Made by a program: the position numbers and the translations under genes
Shown here: one piece after another, positions 7,401 through 15,021 of the stretch
Layout of the letters: every line of letters starts with the position of its first letter
Numbering within the stretch: the stretch's first letter is position 1
The notes under the pieces: model-generated
The model's input: the letters and a program-made list of their open reading frames with translations, nothing else
Databases searched by the model: none
What the model was told of the DNA's origin: nothing
Origin: Streptosporangiaceae bacterium
Lineage (GTDB): Bacteria > Actinomycetota > Actinomycetes > Streptosporangiales > Streptosporangiaceae
Assembly (NCBI GenBank): GCA_030045215.1
Contig: JASIBJ010000372.1
Coordinates: 1-17,458, forward strand
Direction: 5' to 3'
Length of the DNA stretch: 17,458 bases

Positions 7401-9181
7401 TCACTGTCCCTGGGCGAGCGATGCCCCGTGCTGGTCCTGCGCCAGCGAGGACGGCGGTTCCTGCGCGGCTGGCTCCCGGTAGTGGTACTTGCCGCCGCGC
7501 AGCCAGGACATCGCCGCCGCGGCGAGGCACGCCGCGATCGCGAAGTCGAAGGCCTCGTGCAGGCCGCTGGCGAACGGGCCGGAGATCAGCGCGGGGAAGA
7601 AACCGCGCCCGGTCAGCGTGGCAGCCTGATGCGCGGGCAGCCTGGCCAGCACGGCCGGGCCCACCAGGTGCTGGACCGGGCTGTAGCCGAGGAACGCCGC
7701 GAACAGCGTCGATACCGGCGGCAGGTGAGCCGCCGACGACGCGACCGGCGCCGGCACGCCGTGCGCGACGAGCCCGTGGCACAGCGTGCCCGGCAGCGTC
7801 GCCGACAGCCCGAGGATCATCAGCGTGAAGAAGACGCCGATCGACAGGACCTGAGCGCTGTTCTGGAACGTGGAGTTCATCCCCGAGCCGACACCGCGGT
7901 GCTGCGGCGGCAGGCTGTTCATGACGCCGGCCCGGTTCGGCGCGGCGAACGCGCCATGGCCAGGCCGTTCAGCAGCAAGATGAGCCCGAACGCCCAGTAC
8001 GAGAAGTTGATCGGCAGCATTTCCAGCAGCAGAAAGGATCCGGCGGCAACGACCATGCCCCCGGAGGCGAATGGCCGCGACCCGAACCGGTCGGACAGGA
8101 AGCCGGAGACGGGACCCGCGAGCAGGAATCCCGCGGTGAGCGGCAACATGTAGATGCCGGCCCACAGCGGCGTCTGGCTGAAGCTGTAGCCGTGCCGGGG
8201 GAGCCAGATCCCCTGCAGCCAGATGATGAGGATGAACATCAGCCCGCCCCGCCCGATCGAGGCGAGCAGGGACGACAGGCTGCCCGCGGTGAAGGCCCTG
8301 ATCCTGAACAACGACAGCCGGAACATCGGGTCGGCGACCTTGGTCTCGATCACCGCGAACGCGGTGAGGAGGGCGACGCCACCGACCAGGCAGCCGATGA
8401 CGAACGGGCTCGTCCAGCCCATGGTCGAGTGGCCGTACGGCTGGATGCCGTAGGTGATGCCGATCATGACCCCGATCAGGCCGAGCGCGAAGGTGATGTT
8501 GCCCGGCCAGTCAACCTTCGCAGTGCCGCGGCGAGGCACCTCGCGGAGCTTGCGGTAGGCCCATACCGTGCCGAACAGCCCGATCGGCACCGAGACCAGG
8601 AAGATCAGCCGCCACTGGATCGGCGCCAGCACGCCGCCGAGCACCAGGCCAAGGAACGATCCGCTGATCGCGGCGACCTGATTGATGCCGATCGCCATGC
8701 CCCGCTGATCCTCGGGGAACGCGTCGGTCAGGATCGCCGCCGAGTTCGCCAGCAGCAGCGCGGCCCCGACGCCCTGGAAAATGCGCATGACCACCAGGTA
8801 GATCGCCGCTGCTGTACCGCCGAACCAGGTGATCGTGAGCAGCAGGGAGAACAGCGTGTACACGACGAAGCCGAGGTTGTACATGCGGACCCGGCCATAC
8901 ATGTCGCCCAGCCGGCCCAGGCTGACCACCAGCACGCTGGTGACGACCATGAAGCTCAGGATCAGCCACAGCAGGTAGAAGCTGTTGCCGGGGGCGAGCG
9001 GGTCGATGTGGATGCCGCGGAAGATGTCCGGCAGCGCGATCAGCATGATCGAGATATCGATGGTCGCCATCGTCACGCCGAGCGTGGTGTTGGACAGGAC
9101 TATCCACTTGTAGCGGTCGGGCCGGACCGCTGGCTTGGCCAGGAGGCCGTCTGGATGGTGGTTCGAGATGGGCTCCCGCAC
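7401..9181 (-). pseudogene. DHA2-type MFS drug exporter, frameshifted near 7955
   Basis: Two overlapping minus-strand frames together encode one 14-TM MFS exporter of about 593 residues. The 5' part (GTG 9181, chosen because DRYKWI and the first TM segment follow closely) shows the DHA2 motif around TIDISIMLIALPDIF (41-54), motif A GRLGDMYGR (89-97) and a motif C-like GSFLGLVLGG (about 174-183). It runs correctly to residue 409 (...LLLNGLAM) and would stop at 7919. The next frame resumes exactly at GAFAAPNRAGVMNSLPP and continues through the last TM segments to TGA 7403-7401. One C missing from the plus-strand CC run at 7954-7955 explains the break. It could be a real inactivating mutation or a sequencing error. 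It is divergent from the aldo/keto reductase, 91 bp away. The substrate is unknown. The start is uncertain because no good ribosome site is visible. Confidence 0.8.
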
Positions 9182-9272
9182 AAGGCCCAGGGTACCGCCG
9201 GACGCGGCAAGCGATCTTCCTGCCGGTGGCGAGGGCCTGGTGCCAGCGCGCGCTAGCGGCGAGGATGGCGCC

Positions 9273-10205
9273 GTGACCGACACCGTCGAACTGCCGGGCG
9301 CTGCCGGGCTCGGCACCGCCCCGCTGGGCTCGGGGCCCGGCTGGTACCTCGACTGGGGCGCCACCGACCGTGAGGGTGCGGTGGCCACCGTCCTGGCGGC
9401 GATCAGGGCAGGCGTGGGCTGGATCGACACGGCCCCGTTCTACGGCTGGGGGCGGGCGGAGATGATCACCGGCGCCGCGCTGGCGGGCAGGGAGACCAGG
9501 CCGGTGCTGCTGACCAAGTGCGGCACGTTCCGGCGGCCGGACGGCCGCTCGTACGAGGATCACTCTGCCCATGCCATCCGCGCCGACGTCGAGGCCAGCC
9601 TCAGCCGGCTCGGCGTCTCGTCCGTGGACGTGCTGCAGTTGCATGACCCGGACCCGGACACGCCAGTGGAACGAGCGTGGGAGACCGTCTGCGACCTAGT
9701 CGGCGAGGGAAAGGCGCGAGCAGGCGGCCTGTCCAACCACGCGGTCGAGCTGATGGACCGCGCCGCAGCGATCGGCCAGGTCAGCGTCGTCCAGCATCAG
9801 TTCTCGCTGCTGCACCGCGATCCTTACGCGGACGGAGTACTCGACTGGTGCGCCAGCCACGGCGCCGCCTTCCTGGCCTGGTCGCCGCTCGCATCAGGCT
9901 TCCTGGCTGACGACTTTGAGCTGGACGCGCTCGGGACCGGCGACTTTCGGCGGGACCTGCCCTGGGCTGATCCGGCCCGGCTGGACCTCGCCCAGCTTCG
10001 GCGCGAGCTGGGCGAACTCGCCGCACAGGGGTGGATGACGATGGCCGGCCTTGCCGTCGGCTGGGTGCTCGCCAAGGGAGCACGGGCCATCGTCGGCGCC
10101 CGCTCCCCGGCCGAGGCCAGGGCCATCACGGACTTCCGGCCCCTGCCCCCCGACTTCGCGGCCGCCGTTGAGGATGTCGTCCGCCGGGCCACGCGGGCCG
10201 GCTGA
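9273..10205 (+). CDS. Aldo/keto reductase
   Basis: 310 residues, starting at GTG 9273 behind GAGGA (9261-9265); the frame is open further upstream but that part lies in the divergent promoter region. The full AKR catalytic tetrad is visible: Asp52 and Tyr57 in WIDTAPFYGWG, Lys82 in LLTKCGT and His124 in LQLHDPD. WSPLASGFL (203-211) and the C-terminal IVGARSPAEA segment (about 273-282) match the NADPH-binding parts of the barrel. The enzyme should reduce aldehydes or ketones, or oxidise sugars, with NADP(H) in the cytoplasm. It resembles the aldose-dehydrogenase-like branch (DWGATD, GGLSNHAVEL), but the substrate cannot be read from sequence. The NUDIX gene follows 49 bp downstream on the same strand. 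Confidence 0.92.
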   Translation: MTDTVELPGAAGLGTAPLGSGPGWYLDWGATDREGAVATVLAAIRAGVGWIDTAPFYGWGRAEMITGAALAGRETRPVLLTKCGTFRRPDGRSYEDHSAHAIRADVEASLSRLGVSSVDVLQLHDPDPDTPVERAWETVCDLVGEGKARAGGLSNHAVELMDRAAAIGQVSVVQHQFSLLHRDPYADGVLDWCASHGAAFLAWSPLASGFLADDFELDALGTGDFRRDLPWADPARLDLAQLRRELGELAAQGWMTMAGLAVGWVLAKGARAIVGARSPAEARAITDFRPLPPDFAAAVEDVVRRATRAG

Positions 10206-10242
10206 GCCCGGTGCCCGCCTCTGGCGTCGACCGGGACACCGG

Positions 10243-10248
10243 GACAAT
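10243..10248 (+). promoter_or_regulatory. Possible -10 for a leaderless NUDIX transcript
   Basis: GACAAT ends 6 bp before the NUDIX ATG (10255), and no Shine-Dalgarno is visible. It overlaps the second of two tandem copies of CCGGGACA (10231-10238 and 10239-10246). The -35 is weak (CTGGCG at 10221). Read-through from the aldo/keto reductase gene is equally possible. Confidence 0.25.
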
Positions 10249-10254
10249 GGACAT

Positions 10255-10797
10255 ATGCCGACTCCTCAGTTCGTTCTCGACCTGCGCCAGAAGGTCGGCC
10301 ATGACCAGCTCTGGCTGTCCACCGCCATGGGCGTTGTGCTGGACGACCAGCGCAGGGTGCTTCTCGGACGACGCAACGACACCGGCAACTGGACGCTGCC
10401 CGGCGGGATTATCGATCCCGGCGAGCAGCCGGCCGACGCGGCCTGCCGGGAGATCTACGAGGAAACCGGCGTGATCGCCGTCCCTGAGGTGCTCACGACC
10501 ATCAGCGTCTCGCCGCCGATCACCTACCCAAACGGGGACCAAGTCCGGTACCTGGAGTACTGCTTCCGCTGCCGGGCCGCGGGCGGCGAGGCCCGGGTCC
10601 ATGACGGTGAGCTGGTGGAAGTCGCCTGGCATGGCCTCGACGCACTGCCGGTTCTGGGCCCGGCCGCGACACCACTGCTGAGGACGGCGCTGGAGGCCGA
10701 TGCCGCCGCGTTCGCGTTCTCCGGCCCTGGCGCGGTTCTCGGGCAGGCAATGGCGCAGCCGCCGCCGCCCGGCCGCAACGCGGGCGGGCGGTCTTAG
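10255..10797 (+). CDS. NUDIX hydrolase
   Basis: 180 residues with a perfect NUDIX box (G-x5-E-x7-REU-x-EE-x-G-U) from Gly51 to Val73, including REIYEETG; the Glu residues bind the divalent metals used to split X-diphosphate bonds. It is preceded by VVLDDQRRVLLGRR and GNWTLPGG, typical of MutT/ADP-ribose-pyrophosphatase-like members. The substrate (oxidised nucleotide, NDP-sugar, ADP-ribose or other) is not predictable. Start ATG 10255 is favoured because the protein begins MPTPQFVLDLR, just before the conserved fold, although there is no ribosome site. Its TAG stop (10795-10797) overlaps the stop of the convergent DUF1810 gene. Confidence 0.93.
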   Translation: MPTPQFVLDLRQKVGHDQLWLSTAMGVVLDDQRRVLLGRRNDTGNWTLPGGIIDPGEQPADAACREIYEETGVIAVPEVLTTISVSPPITYPNGDQVRYLEYCFRCRAAGGEARVHDGELVEVAWHGLDALPVLGPAATPLLRTALEADAAAFAFSGPGAVLGQAMAQPPPPGRNAGGRS

Positions 10798-11219
10798 ATG
10801 CGCCGCTCGGTGGCAGGGTCGGGAACGCCGCCGAAGAACTGCTCGATAACCTGCCGGAACGCCGGCTGCTCCGGCGCGGCGTGCATGAACAGGGTCATGG
10901 ACGACCGGAGCTTCATCGCGTCTATTCCCCCGAAGATCTGCTCAGCGGTTCGGCCCCGGTGAGTGGCGAGGATGTCCGCGCACTGCGCCAGCCGAGCGCC
11001 GAGCTCCGGATGATCCAGGTAGGCCCGTGCCTCCGCGAGCGAGCTGATCGCGTACAGCTTCGACGTCGGGCTCTGGCCCAGACCCGCGATCTGCGGGAAC
11101 ACGAACCACATCCAGTGGCTGGTCTTCCGCCCGCGGCGCAGTTCATCAAGTGCGCGCTGATAGCTGCCGTGGGCATCCTGGGCGGTCACGAAGCGTTCCA
11201 GGTCATACGGATCTTCCAT
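10794..11219 (-). CDS. DUF1810 family protein
   Basis: 141 residues, matching the small DUF1810 family over its full length: YDLERFVTAQ at the N terminus, the signature HWMWFVFPQIAGLG at 35-48, SLAEARAYLDHPELGARL at 60-77, and IFGGIDAMKLRSSMTLF near the C terminus. The family is common in proteobacteria and actinobacteria and has no established biochemical function that I can state. No signal peptide or membrane segment is visible, so it should be cytoplasmic. ATG 11219 fits the family N terminus; there is no strong ribosome site, and a TANNNT hexamer lies 6 bp upstream, which suggests a leaderless message. It diverges from the CoA-binding gene across 22 bp and converges on the NUDIX gene with a 4-bp overlap. 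Confidence 0.9.
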   Translation of the reverse strand: MEDPYDLERFVTAQDAHGSYQRALDELRRGRKTSHWMWFVFPQIAGLGQSPTSKLYAISSLAEARAYLDHPELGARLAQCADILATHRGRTAEQIFGGIDAMKLRSSMTLFMHAAPEQPAFRQVIEQFFGGVPDPATERRI

Positions 11220-11225
11220 CGCCCC

Positions 11226-11235
11226 AGGTTACGGT
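11226..11235. promoter_or_regulatory. Interlocked divergent -10 elements
   Basis: The 22-bp gap between the DUF1810 and CoA-binding starts contains TACGGT (11230-11235) on the plus strand and TAACCT (11231-11226) on the minus strand. Each is a TANNNT hexamer exactly 6 bp before its start codon, and the two share bases 11230-11231. With no ribosome sites on either side, this fits two leaderless promoters that cannot be occupied together. The -35 regions would lie inside the opposite genes. Confidence 0.45.
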
Positions 11236-11241
11236 GACAAC

Positions 11242-11694
11242 GTGAGCCAGACCGATGCGATCGTCGAGCACATCCTGACCTCGTACGACACGATCACGGT
11301 GATCGGCGCCAGTTCCGTGGCGGCCAAGGCGGCGCACTCGGTGCCGGCGCACATGCAGCGGCACGGCTGGCGCATCATTCCCGTGAACCCGCATGCCGAC
11401 CAGATCCTCGGCGAGCGGGTCTACCGGGCGGTGGCCGACGTGCCGGAGCAGGTGGGGCTGGTCGACGTGTTCCGGCCATCGGCGCAGACGGCTGAGTTCG
11501 CCCGGCAGGCCATCGCCGCAGGCGCCACTGCGCTGTGGCTGCAGCTCGGCATCGCCTCACCGCAGGCGCGCCGCATTGCCGAGAGCGCCGGCCTGCTCTA
11601 CGTCGAAGACCGCTGCCTCGCGATCGAGCAGCGGCGCCTCGGCCTGGACGCGCCCGCTCCTGACTGCCCGCGCCGCTCTCCGGCTCGGCCTTAG
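11242..11694 (+). CDS. YccU-like CoA-binding protein
   Basis: 150 residues forming one Rossmann-like CoA_binding_2 domain. Motifs in order: VIGASS (20-25) at the nucleotide loop, IIPVNP (45-50), the VDVFRPS strand (74-80), LWLQLGI (98-104) and VEDRCLAIEQ (121-130), all typical of the YccU/YneT group. These proteins bind CoA or related ligands; their cell role is not well defined. Start is GTG 11242, inferred as leaderless because the -10-like TACGGT ends 6 bp earlier and no ribosome site exists. The last 15 residues (Pro/Arg-rich) are beyond the conserved domain. Its TAG stop overlaps the TAA of the convergent nitroreductase-YceI gene by 4 bp. Confidence 0.92.
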   Translation: MSQTDAIVEHILTSYDTITVIGASSVAAKAAHSVPAHMQRHGWRIIPVNPHADQILGERVYRAVADVPEQVGLVDVFRPSAQTAEFARQAIAAGATALWLQLGIASPQARRIAESAGLLYVEDRCLAIEQRRLGLDAPAPDCPRRSPARP

Positions 11695-12863
11695 TCCGGT
11701 GAACCGCGGTGCAGCACGACCAGAAACTCCGCGACGCCACGGTTGGCGAGTGAGCCGAGGAAACCGAAGCCGGCGGGCCCCCTGATGCCCCAGGCCGAGA
11801 ACGCTACCGGGATCGATCCAGCAGCCTCGAGGCCCAGCCCGTCCCGTCGGGCCGTGATCGAGAACGTCACCAGGCGGGAGAATCCGCGCAGCGTGAGCCG
11901 GCCGGTGCCACTCACCGTGACGGTCGTGCCAGCGGCGAAGGCGGGACCCAGCGTGACCGGCTGCGCGAGCGTGAACGTGGCCACCGGATGGTGCGCGGTG
12001 TCGAGGCTCGTGGCGAACTGAGGCTGCGTCTTGCCGCTCACGGTGACGGTAGCCAGGTCGATGCGGAACATCGCCGCTCTGACTTGGTCGCCCGACACAG
12101 TGATCGTGCCGGTGACGCCGTTCGTCCGGCCGACGACCTCGTTACTGAAGCCGAGCACGCTCTCGCCGACCCGGAAGCCCGCCTCCGATCCGGCTCCAGT
12201 GCTCCAGGTGCCGTCGAGGGGACCCACCGGGGGGCGGGCGCCGCCCGAGGGCAACGCGAGCGCGGCCGGGACCGGCTGGAGCGTGACGAACAGGCCGGCC
12301 GCCAGAACCAGCAGGAGCACGAGCGCGACCAGGCTCGCGGCAATCCACCGCCACCAGTGACGCTTCCGCGCCTGCCGACCTGGCCCGTTCTGCGGGGCGA
12401 CGCGGAACACAGGGTAGCGCGGCGCAACCGCCTCGAATCCGGCCACCGGCGCACGCCGGTCGACCGGGATGTGCGGGCGTGCCCCCGGCACCTTTTGGAG
12501 GTAGCGCTTGATGATCGGGGCGCGCTCGCTCGCCGGCACCTCGGTGAGCCTGCACTCCACCGCGCGGCCGCGGCGCAACGTCGCCCTGCCCCCGGCGGCG
12601 CGCACGTTCTGGACCCAGTTGCACCGCTCGCCGAGGAACGACACCAGATACCACTGCCCCTCCCGATCGGCCATTCCCAGCGGGAACCGCGCGACCCGTC
12701 CCGAGCGGCGGCCCGTGACCTCGAGCGTCACCCACCGTCTCGGCATCAGCCCCAGCCCAATTACCCCGGCCCACATCCGGGCGAGACGACGTGCGGTCGC
12801 GTCGGCACGGCCTCCTGGGTACATGGCCCGGAGCCTCTCATCGCTATAAGGCCAGCTACGCAT
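11691..12863 (-). CDS. F420-type nitroreductase/quinone reductase domain fused to TM helix and YceI domain
   Basis: A 390-residue fusion, starting at ATG 12863 behind AGGAGG (12874-12869). The longer open frame to 13502 is rejected because it runs through the TetR gene. Residues about 40-156 match the Ddn-like deazaflavin-dependent nitroreductase family (VTLEVTGRRSGRVARFPLG, WYLVSFLGERCNWVQNVRA, PVFRV), whose characterised members use F420H2 and include menaquinone reductases. RKRHWWRW then leads into one TM helix (about 172-194), with positive charges on the inner side, so the C-terminal part should be outside. Residues about 216-386 match YceI (LDGTWSTGAGSEAGFRV, FRIDLATVTVSG, SLDTAHHPVATFTL, ITARRDGLGLEAAG), a lipocalin-like fold that binds polyisoprenoids. 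I infer a membrane protein pairing inside redox chemistry with an outside isoprenoid or quinone pocket. Divergent from a TetR gene, its likely regulator. Confidence 0.85.
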   Translation of the reverse strand: MRSWPYSDERLRAMYPGGRADATARRLARMWAGVIGLGLMPRRWVTLEVTGRRSGRVARFPLGMADREGQWYLVSFLGERCNWVQNVRAAGGRATLRRGRAVECRLTEVPASERAPIIKRYLQKVPGARPHIPVDRRAPVAGFEAVAPRYPVFRVAPQNGPGRQARKRHWWRWIAASLVALVLLLVLAAGLFVTLQPVPAALALPSGGARPPVGPLDGTWSTGAGSEAGFRVGESVLGFSNEVVGRTNGVTGTITVSGDQVRAAMFRIDLATVTVSGKTQPQFATSLDTAHHPVATFTLAQPVTLGPAFAAGTTVTVSGTGRLTLRGFSRLVTFSITARRDGLGLEAAGSIPVAFSAWGIRGPAGFGFLGSLANRGVAEFLVVLHRGSPD

Positions 12864-12910
12864 TGCTTCCTCCTCGTGCCGCCGGTGAGCCGCCGGTTCC
12901 GGACGACTCG

Positions 12911-12955
12911 TCTCGGGTATCCTGAGGTCAGAATCTCGAATACGAAACTTGAAAC
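12911..12955. promoter_or_regulatory. Candidate operator region between nitroreductase-YceI and TetR genes
   Basis: The 126-bp divergent gap holds an AT-richer stretch unlike its surroundings. Inside are a direct repeat TCTCGGGTAT (12911-12920) / TCTCGAATAC (12934-12943), start to start 23 bp, and a tandem GAAAC (12944-12948, 12951-12955). TTGAAA (12949-12954) followed after 17 bp by TAAGGC could be the TetR promoter; TAGAGT (12957-12962) is another -10 candidate. I see no clean palindrome of the usual TetR type. Confidence 0.3.
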
Positions 12956-12989
12956 ATAGAGTCTTAAGTCCTAAGGCAGGTGCCCAGCG

Positions 12990-13841
12990 ATGGACCACTC
13001 CCAGGCGCCAACGGGCCTGGCCCGGCGTGCGCGCAGGCTGTCTGACCACGAGACCGAGCAGCGCATGCTTCAGGCGGCCGTCGCCATGGTGAATCGTGCC
13101 GGCCTGACCGTGAGCCTGGATCACATCAGCCTCGAGGAGGTCATCCGCGACGCCGACGTCTCGCGCAGCGCGGTCTATCGGCGCTGGCCGTACAAGGACC
13201 TGTTCTTCAGCGACCTCGTCAAGGAGCTGGCCCTGGGCGCCACCCCGACGATTGTCGATGACGAGCTCGCCCTGATCAGGCGCATCGTGGCCGAGCGCCC
13301 GGACGCGCTGGACACCCCCGAGCAGCGCCACGGCCTGGTACTCGAGCTCGTCCGCCGGCTCGCGTTGTTCGACTTCGAGACCCTTTCCGGGTCGTTGCAG
13401 TGGCGTACCTACCTCGCCCTGCAAGCGACGTTCGCGAGCCTTCCCGACGGCGAGCTGCGAGATCAGGTCCGGGCAGCGCTGGCCCAGTCCGAGCACGACC
13501 ACCGGGCCCAGGTCGCCAGGGCCTGGCAGCGTCTGGCGGGACTGCTCGGTTACCGGCTGCGGCCCGATCTCGGGGCTACGTTTGAGACGCTGGCCACGCT
13601 GGTGGACGCGACCATGCGCGGGCTGGTCATCGAGGCCCTGTCCGAGCCTGGGCTGGGCACCTACCGGGCGCGGGCCATTCCCTCCGGGGCCGGGAAACCG
13701 CAGGAGTGGTCCCTGGCCAGCCTGGGCGTGGCAAGTATCGCCTTGGCGTTCCTTGAGCCTGACCCGGCGATCGAGTGGGATGGCGAGCGACTCGCCCGCG
13801 CCTACGAGGCACTGAACAATCTGACCCTCCGGGAGGAATGA
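12990..13841 (+). CDS. TetR/AcrR family transcriptional regulator
   Basis: 283 residues, longer than the usual 190-220 for the family. The N-terminal DNA-binding domain spans about 22-80; the helix-turn-helix is SLEEVIRDADVSRSAVYRRWPYKDLF-like around 47-72, with the typical VYRRWPYKD end of the recognition helix. The large C-terminal part is the ligand-binding, dimerising domain; its ligand cannot be read. Start is ATG 12990, with AAGGCAGG about 10 bp upstream. TetR proteins usually repress a divergent neighbour and themselves, so the nitroreductase-YceI gene 126 bp away is the expected target. The downstream Acg-type gene has its own promoter region, so it is a less likely target. Confidence 0.93.
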   Translation: MDHSQAPTGLARRARRLSDHETEQRMLQAAVAMVNRAGLTVSLDHISLEEVIRDADVSRSAVYRRWPYKDLFFSDLVKELALGATPTIVDDELALIRRIVAERPDALDTPEQRHGLVLELVRRLALFDFETLSGSLQWRTYLALQATFASLPDGELRDQVRAALAQSEHDHRAQVARAWQRLAGLLGYRLRPDLGATFETLATLVDATMRGLVIEALSEPGLGTYRARAIPSGAGKPQEWSLASLGVASIALAFLEPDPAIEWDGERLARAYEALNNLTLREE

Positions 13842-13876
13842 CCTGGTCCGTTCGCCAGGCTGCCAACGCCACGGCC

Positions 13877-13911
13877 GGGACCTTGGTCAGTCCCGCGGGG
13901 GCCATAGGCAC
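13877..13911 (+). promoter_or_regulatory. Two DosR/DevR-box-like sites upstream of the Acg-family gene
   Basis: GGGACCTTGGTCAG (13877-13890) and GGGGCCATAGGCAC (13898-13911) each agree at 10 of 14 positions, by my count, with the core of the DosR box (GGGACTWWAGTCCC). They are spaced 21 bp start to start, two helix turns, like paired DosR sites. A TATAAC (13946-13951) with no recognisable -35 lies downstream, as expected for an activated promoter, although the spacing is about 10 bp longer than typical. Association with an Acg-type gene supports the reading. Confidence 0.4.
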
Positions 13912-13967
13912 TGGCCTTGCGCGCCCGGCGAGGAGCACCGTGACCTATAACGAGGCAGGTGATGCTC

Positions 13968-15005
13968 ATGACCAGCAGGATCCCGTGCGGCGCCCGGCAC
14001 GGCCAGGCCCCGGCGCGCGCCAGCGAAGCGGTGCCGATCCCCGCCGGCCGGGTGGGCTACCTGATCAGGACAGCGGCGCGCGCGCCGTCGGTGCACAACA
14101 CGCAGCCGTGGCGGTTCAAGATCAGCGAAGACGCAATCGAACTGTACGCCGACCCGCGCCGCAAGCTCCGGACCGATCCGGTCGGCCGGGAGATGCTCAT
14201 CAGCTGCGGTGCCGCGTTGTTCGGACTCCGGCTCGCGATCCGCTCAATCGGATACCAGCCCTACGTCGATCTGCTCCCTGACCCCGCCAGGCTGCGGCTG
14301 CTCGCCAGGGTACGGCTGAGCGCCGGGGCCCCGCTGACCGAGGCCGAGCGCCGGATGCTCGACGCGATCCCGCACCGGCACACCCATCGCGGCCCGTTCG
14401 CCGATGAGCCACTCCCGGACGGGCTGCTGCCTGCGCTTCAGCATGATGCGCTGGCCGAAGGGGCCACCCTCGTCCTCGTCCCGCCGACCATCATCTACCG
14501 GCAGCTCGCGGATATCATCGTTGCGGCCAGCCGCCGACAGGATCTCGACCCCGTGGCCCGCGCGGAGGTCCGGCGATGGACCCGGGTCATGGGCAGCACT
14601 GCCCGCGACGGCGTCCCGGCCCAGGCGTTCCCGGCCACCACGGCCCCTGGCGACGGGATGCGCGGGCGGCTGCGCCAGCGCGATTTCGACCTTGGGCGCG
14701 AGCTCGGCCAGCTCACGACGGGGGGGTCACCTGCCGCTGCGACCGCGGTGCTGGTCACCCATGGAGACGGACGGGCCGACTGGCTACTCGCCGGCCAGGC
14801 GCTGCACCGGGCGCTTGCCCACGCCGCGGGAAGCTGGGTCTTCGCCAGCCTCTACACCCAGCCACTGGAGGCCGCCGCCATCCGCTCGCTGATTAGCGCC
14901 CGCCTGAGCCTGCCCGGGGCTCCCCAGATGCTCCTTCAATTCGGCCGGGCGCGAACCACCCTGGCCACGGCCCGCCGCGAGCCGGCGGAGCTTATGGAGC
15001 CATGA
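13968..15005 (+). CDS. Acg-family FMN-binding nitroreductase-like protein
   Basis: 345 residues. The start is taken as ATG 13968, because AGGTGAT (13957-13963) complements the 16S tail at suitable spacing; GTG 13959 and ATG 13962 in the same frame are alternatives. APSVHNTQPWRF (39-50) is the hallmark of the Acg family (Rv2032/Rv3127-like), followed by HRHTHRGPF and the C-terminal PQMLLQFGRA. The fold is a single-chain double nitroreductase; the mycobacterial Acg protein binds FMN with the active site covered by a lid and is thought to store flavin or act in dormancy, so catalysis is not assured. Members are classic DosR/Osd regulon genes under hypoxia. DosR-like boxes lie upstream and a DevS-type kinase starts 2 kb downstream. 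Confidence 0.9.
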   Translation: MTSRIPCGARHGQAPARASEAVPIPAGRVGYLIRTAARAPSVHNTQPWRFKISEDAIELYADPRRKLRTDPVGREMLISCGAALFGLRLAIRSIGYQPYVDLLPDPARLRLLARVRLSAGAPLTEAERRMLDAIPHRHTHRGPFADEPLPDGLLPALQHDALAEGATLVLVPPTIIYRQLADIIVAASRRQDLDPVARAEVRRWTRVMGSTARDGVPAQAFPATTAPGDGMRGRLRQRDFDLGRELGQLTTGGSPAAATAVLVTHGDGRADWLLAGQALHRALAHAAGSWVFASLYTQPLEAAAIRSLISARLSLPGAPQMLLQFGRARTTLATARREPAELMEP

Positions 15006-15021
15006 GGCGGCGCGGCTCCAC

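Noticed and set aside
7940..7970. Programmed -1 frameshift in the exporter
   Set aside because: No slippery heptamer of the X-XXY-YYZ type and no obvious stimulatory stem were seen; a missing base is simpler.
7101..9256. Long plus-strand open frames opposite the exporter and VOC genes
   Set aside because: Arg/Ala/Glu/Gln-rich translations without domains, explained by high-GC antisense frames; the minus strand carries clear MFS and VOC motifs.
9182..9430. N-terminal extension of the exporter frame
   Set aside because: Low-complexity Ala/Pro/Ser sequence overlapping the start of the aldo/keto reductase; no transporter features.
12864..13502. N-terminal extension of the nitroreductase-YceI frame
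   Set aside because: It runs antisense through the TetR gene; AGGAGG before ATG 12863 and the conserved domain beginning there set the start.
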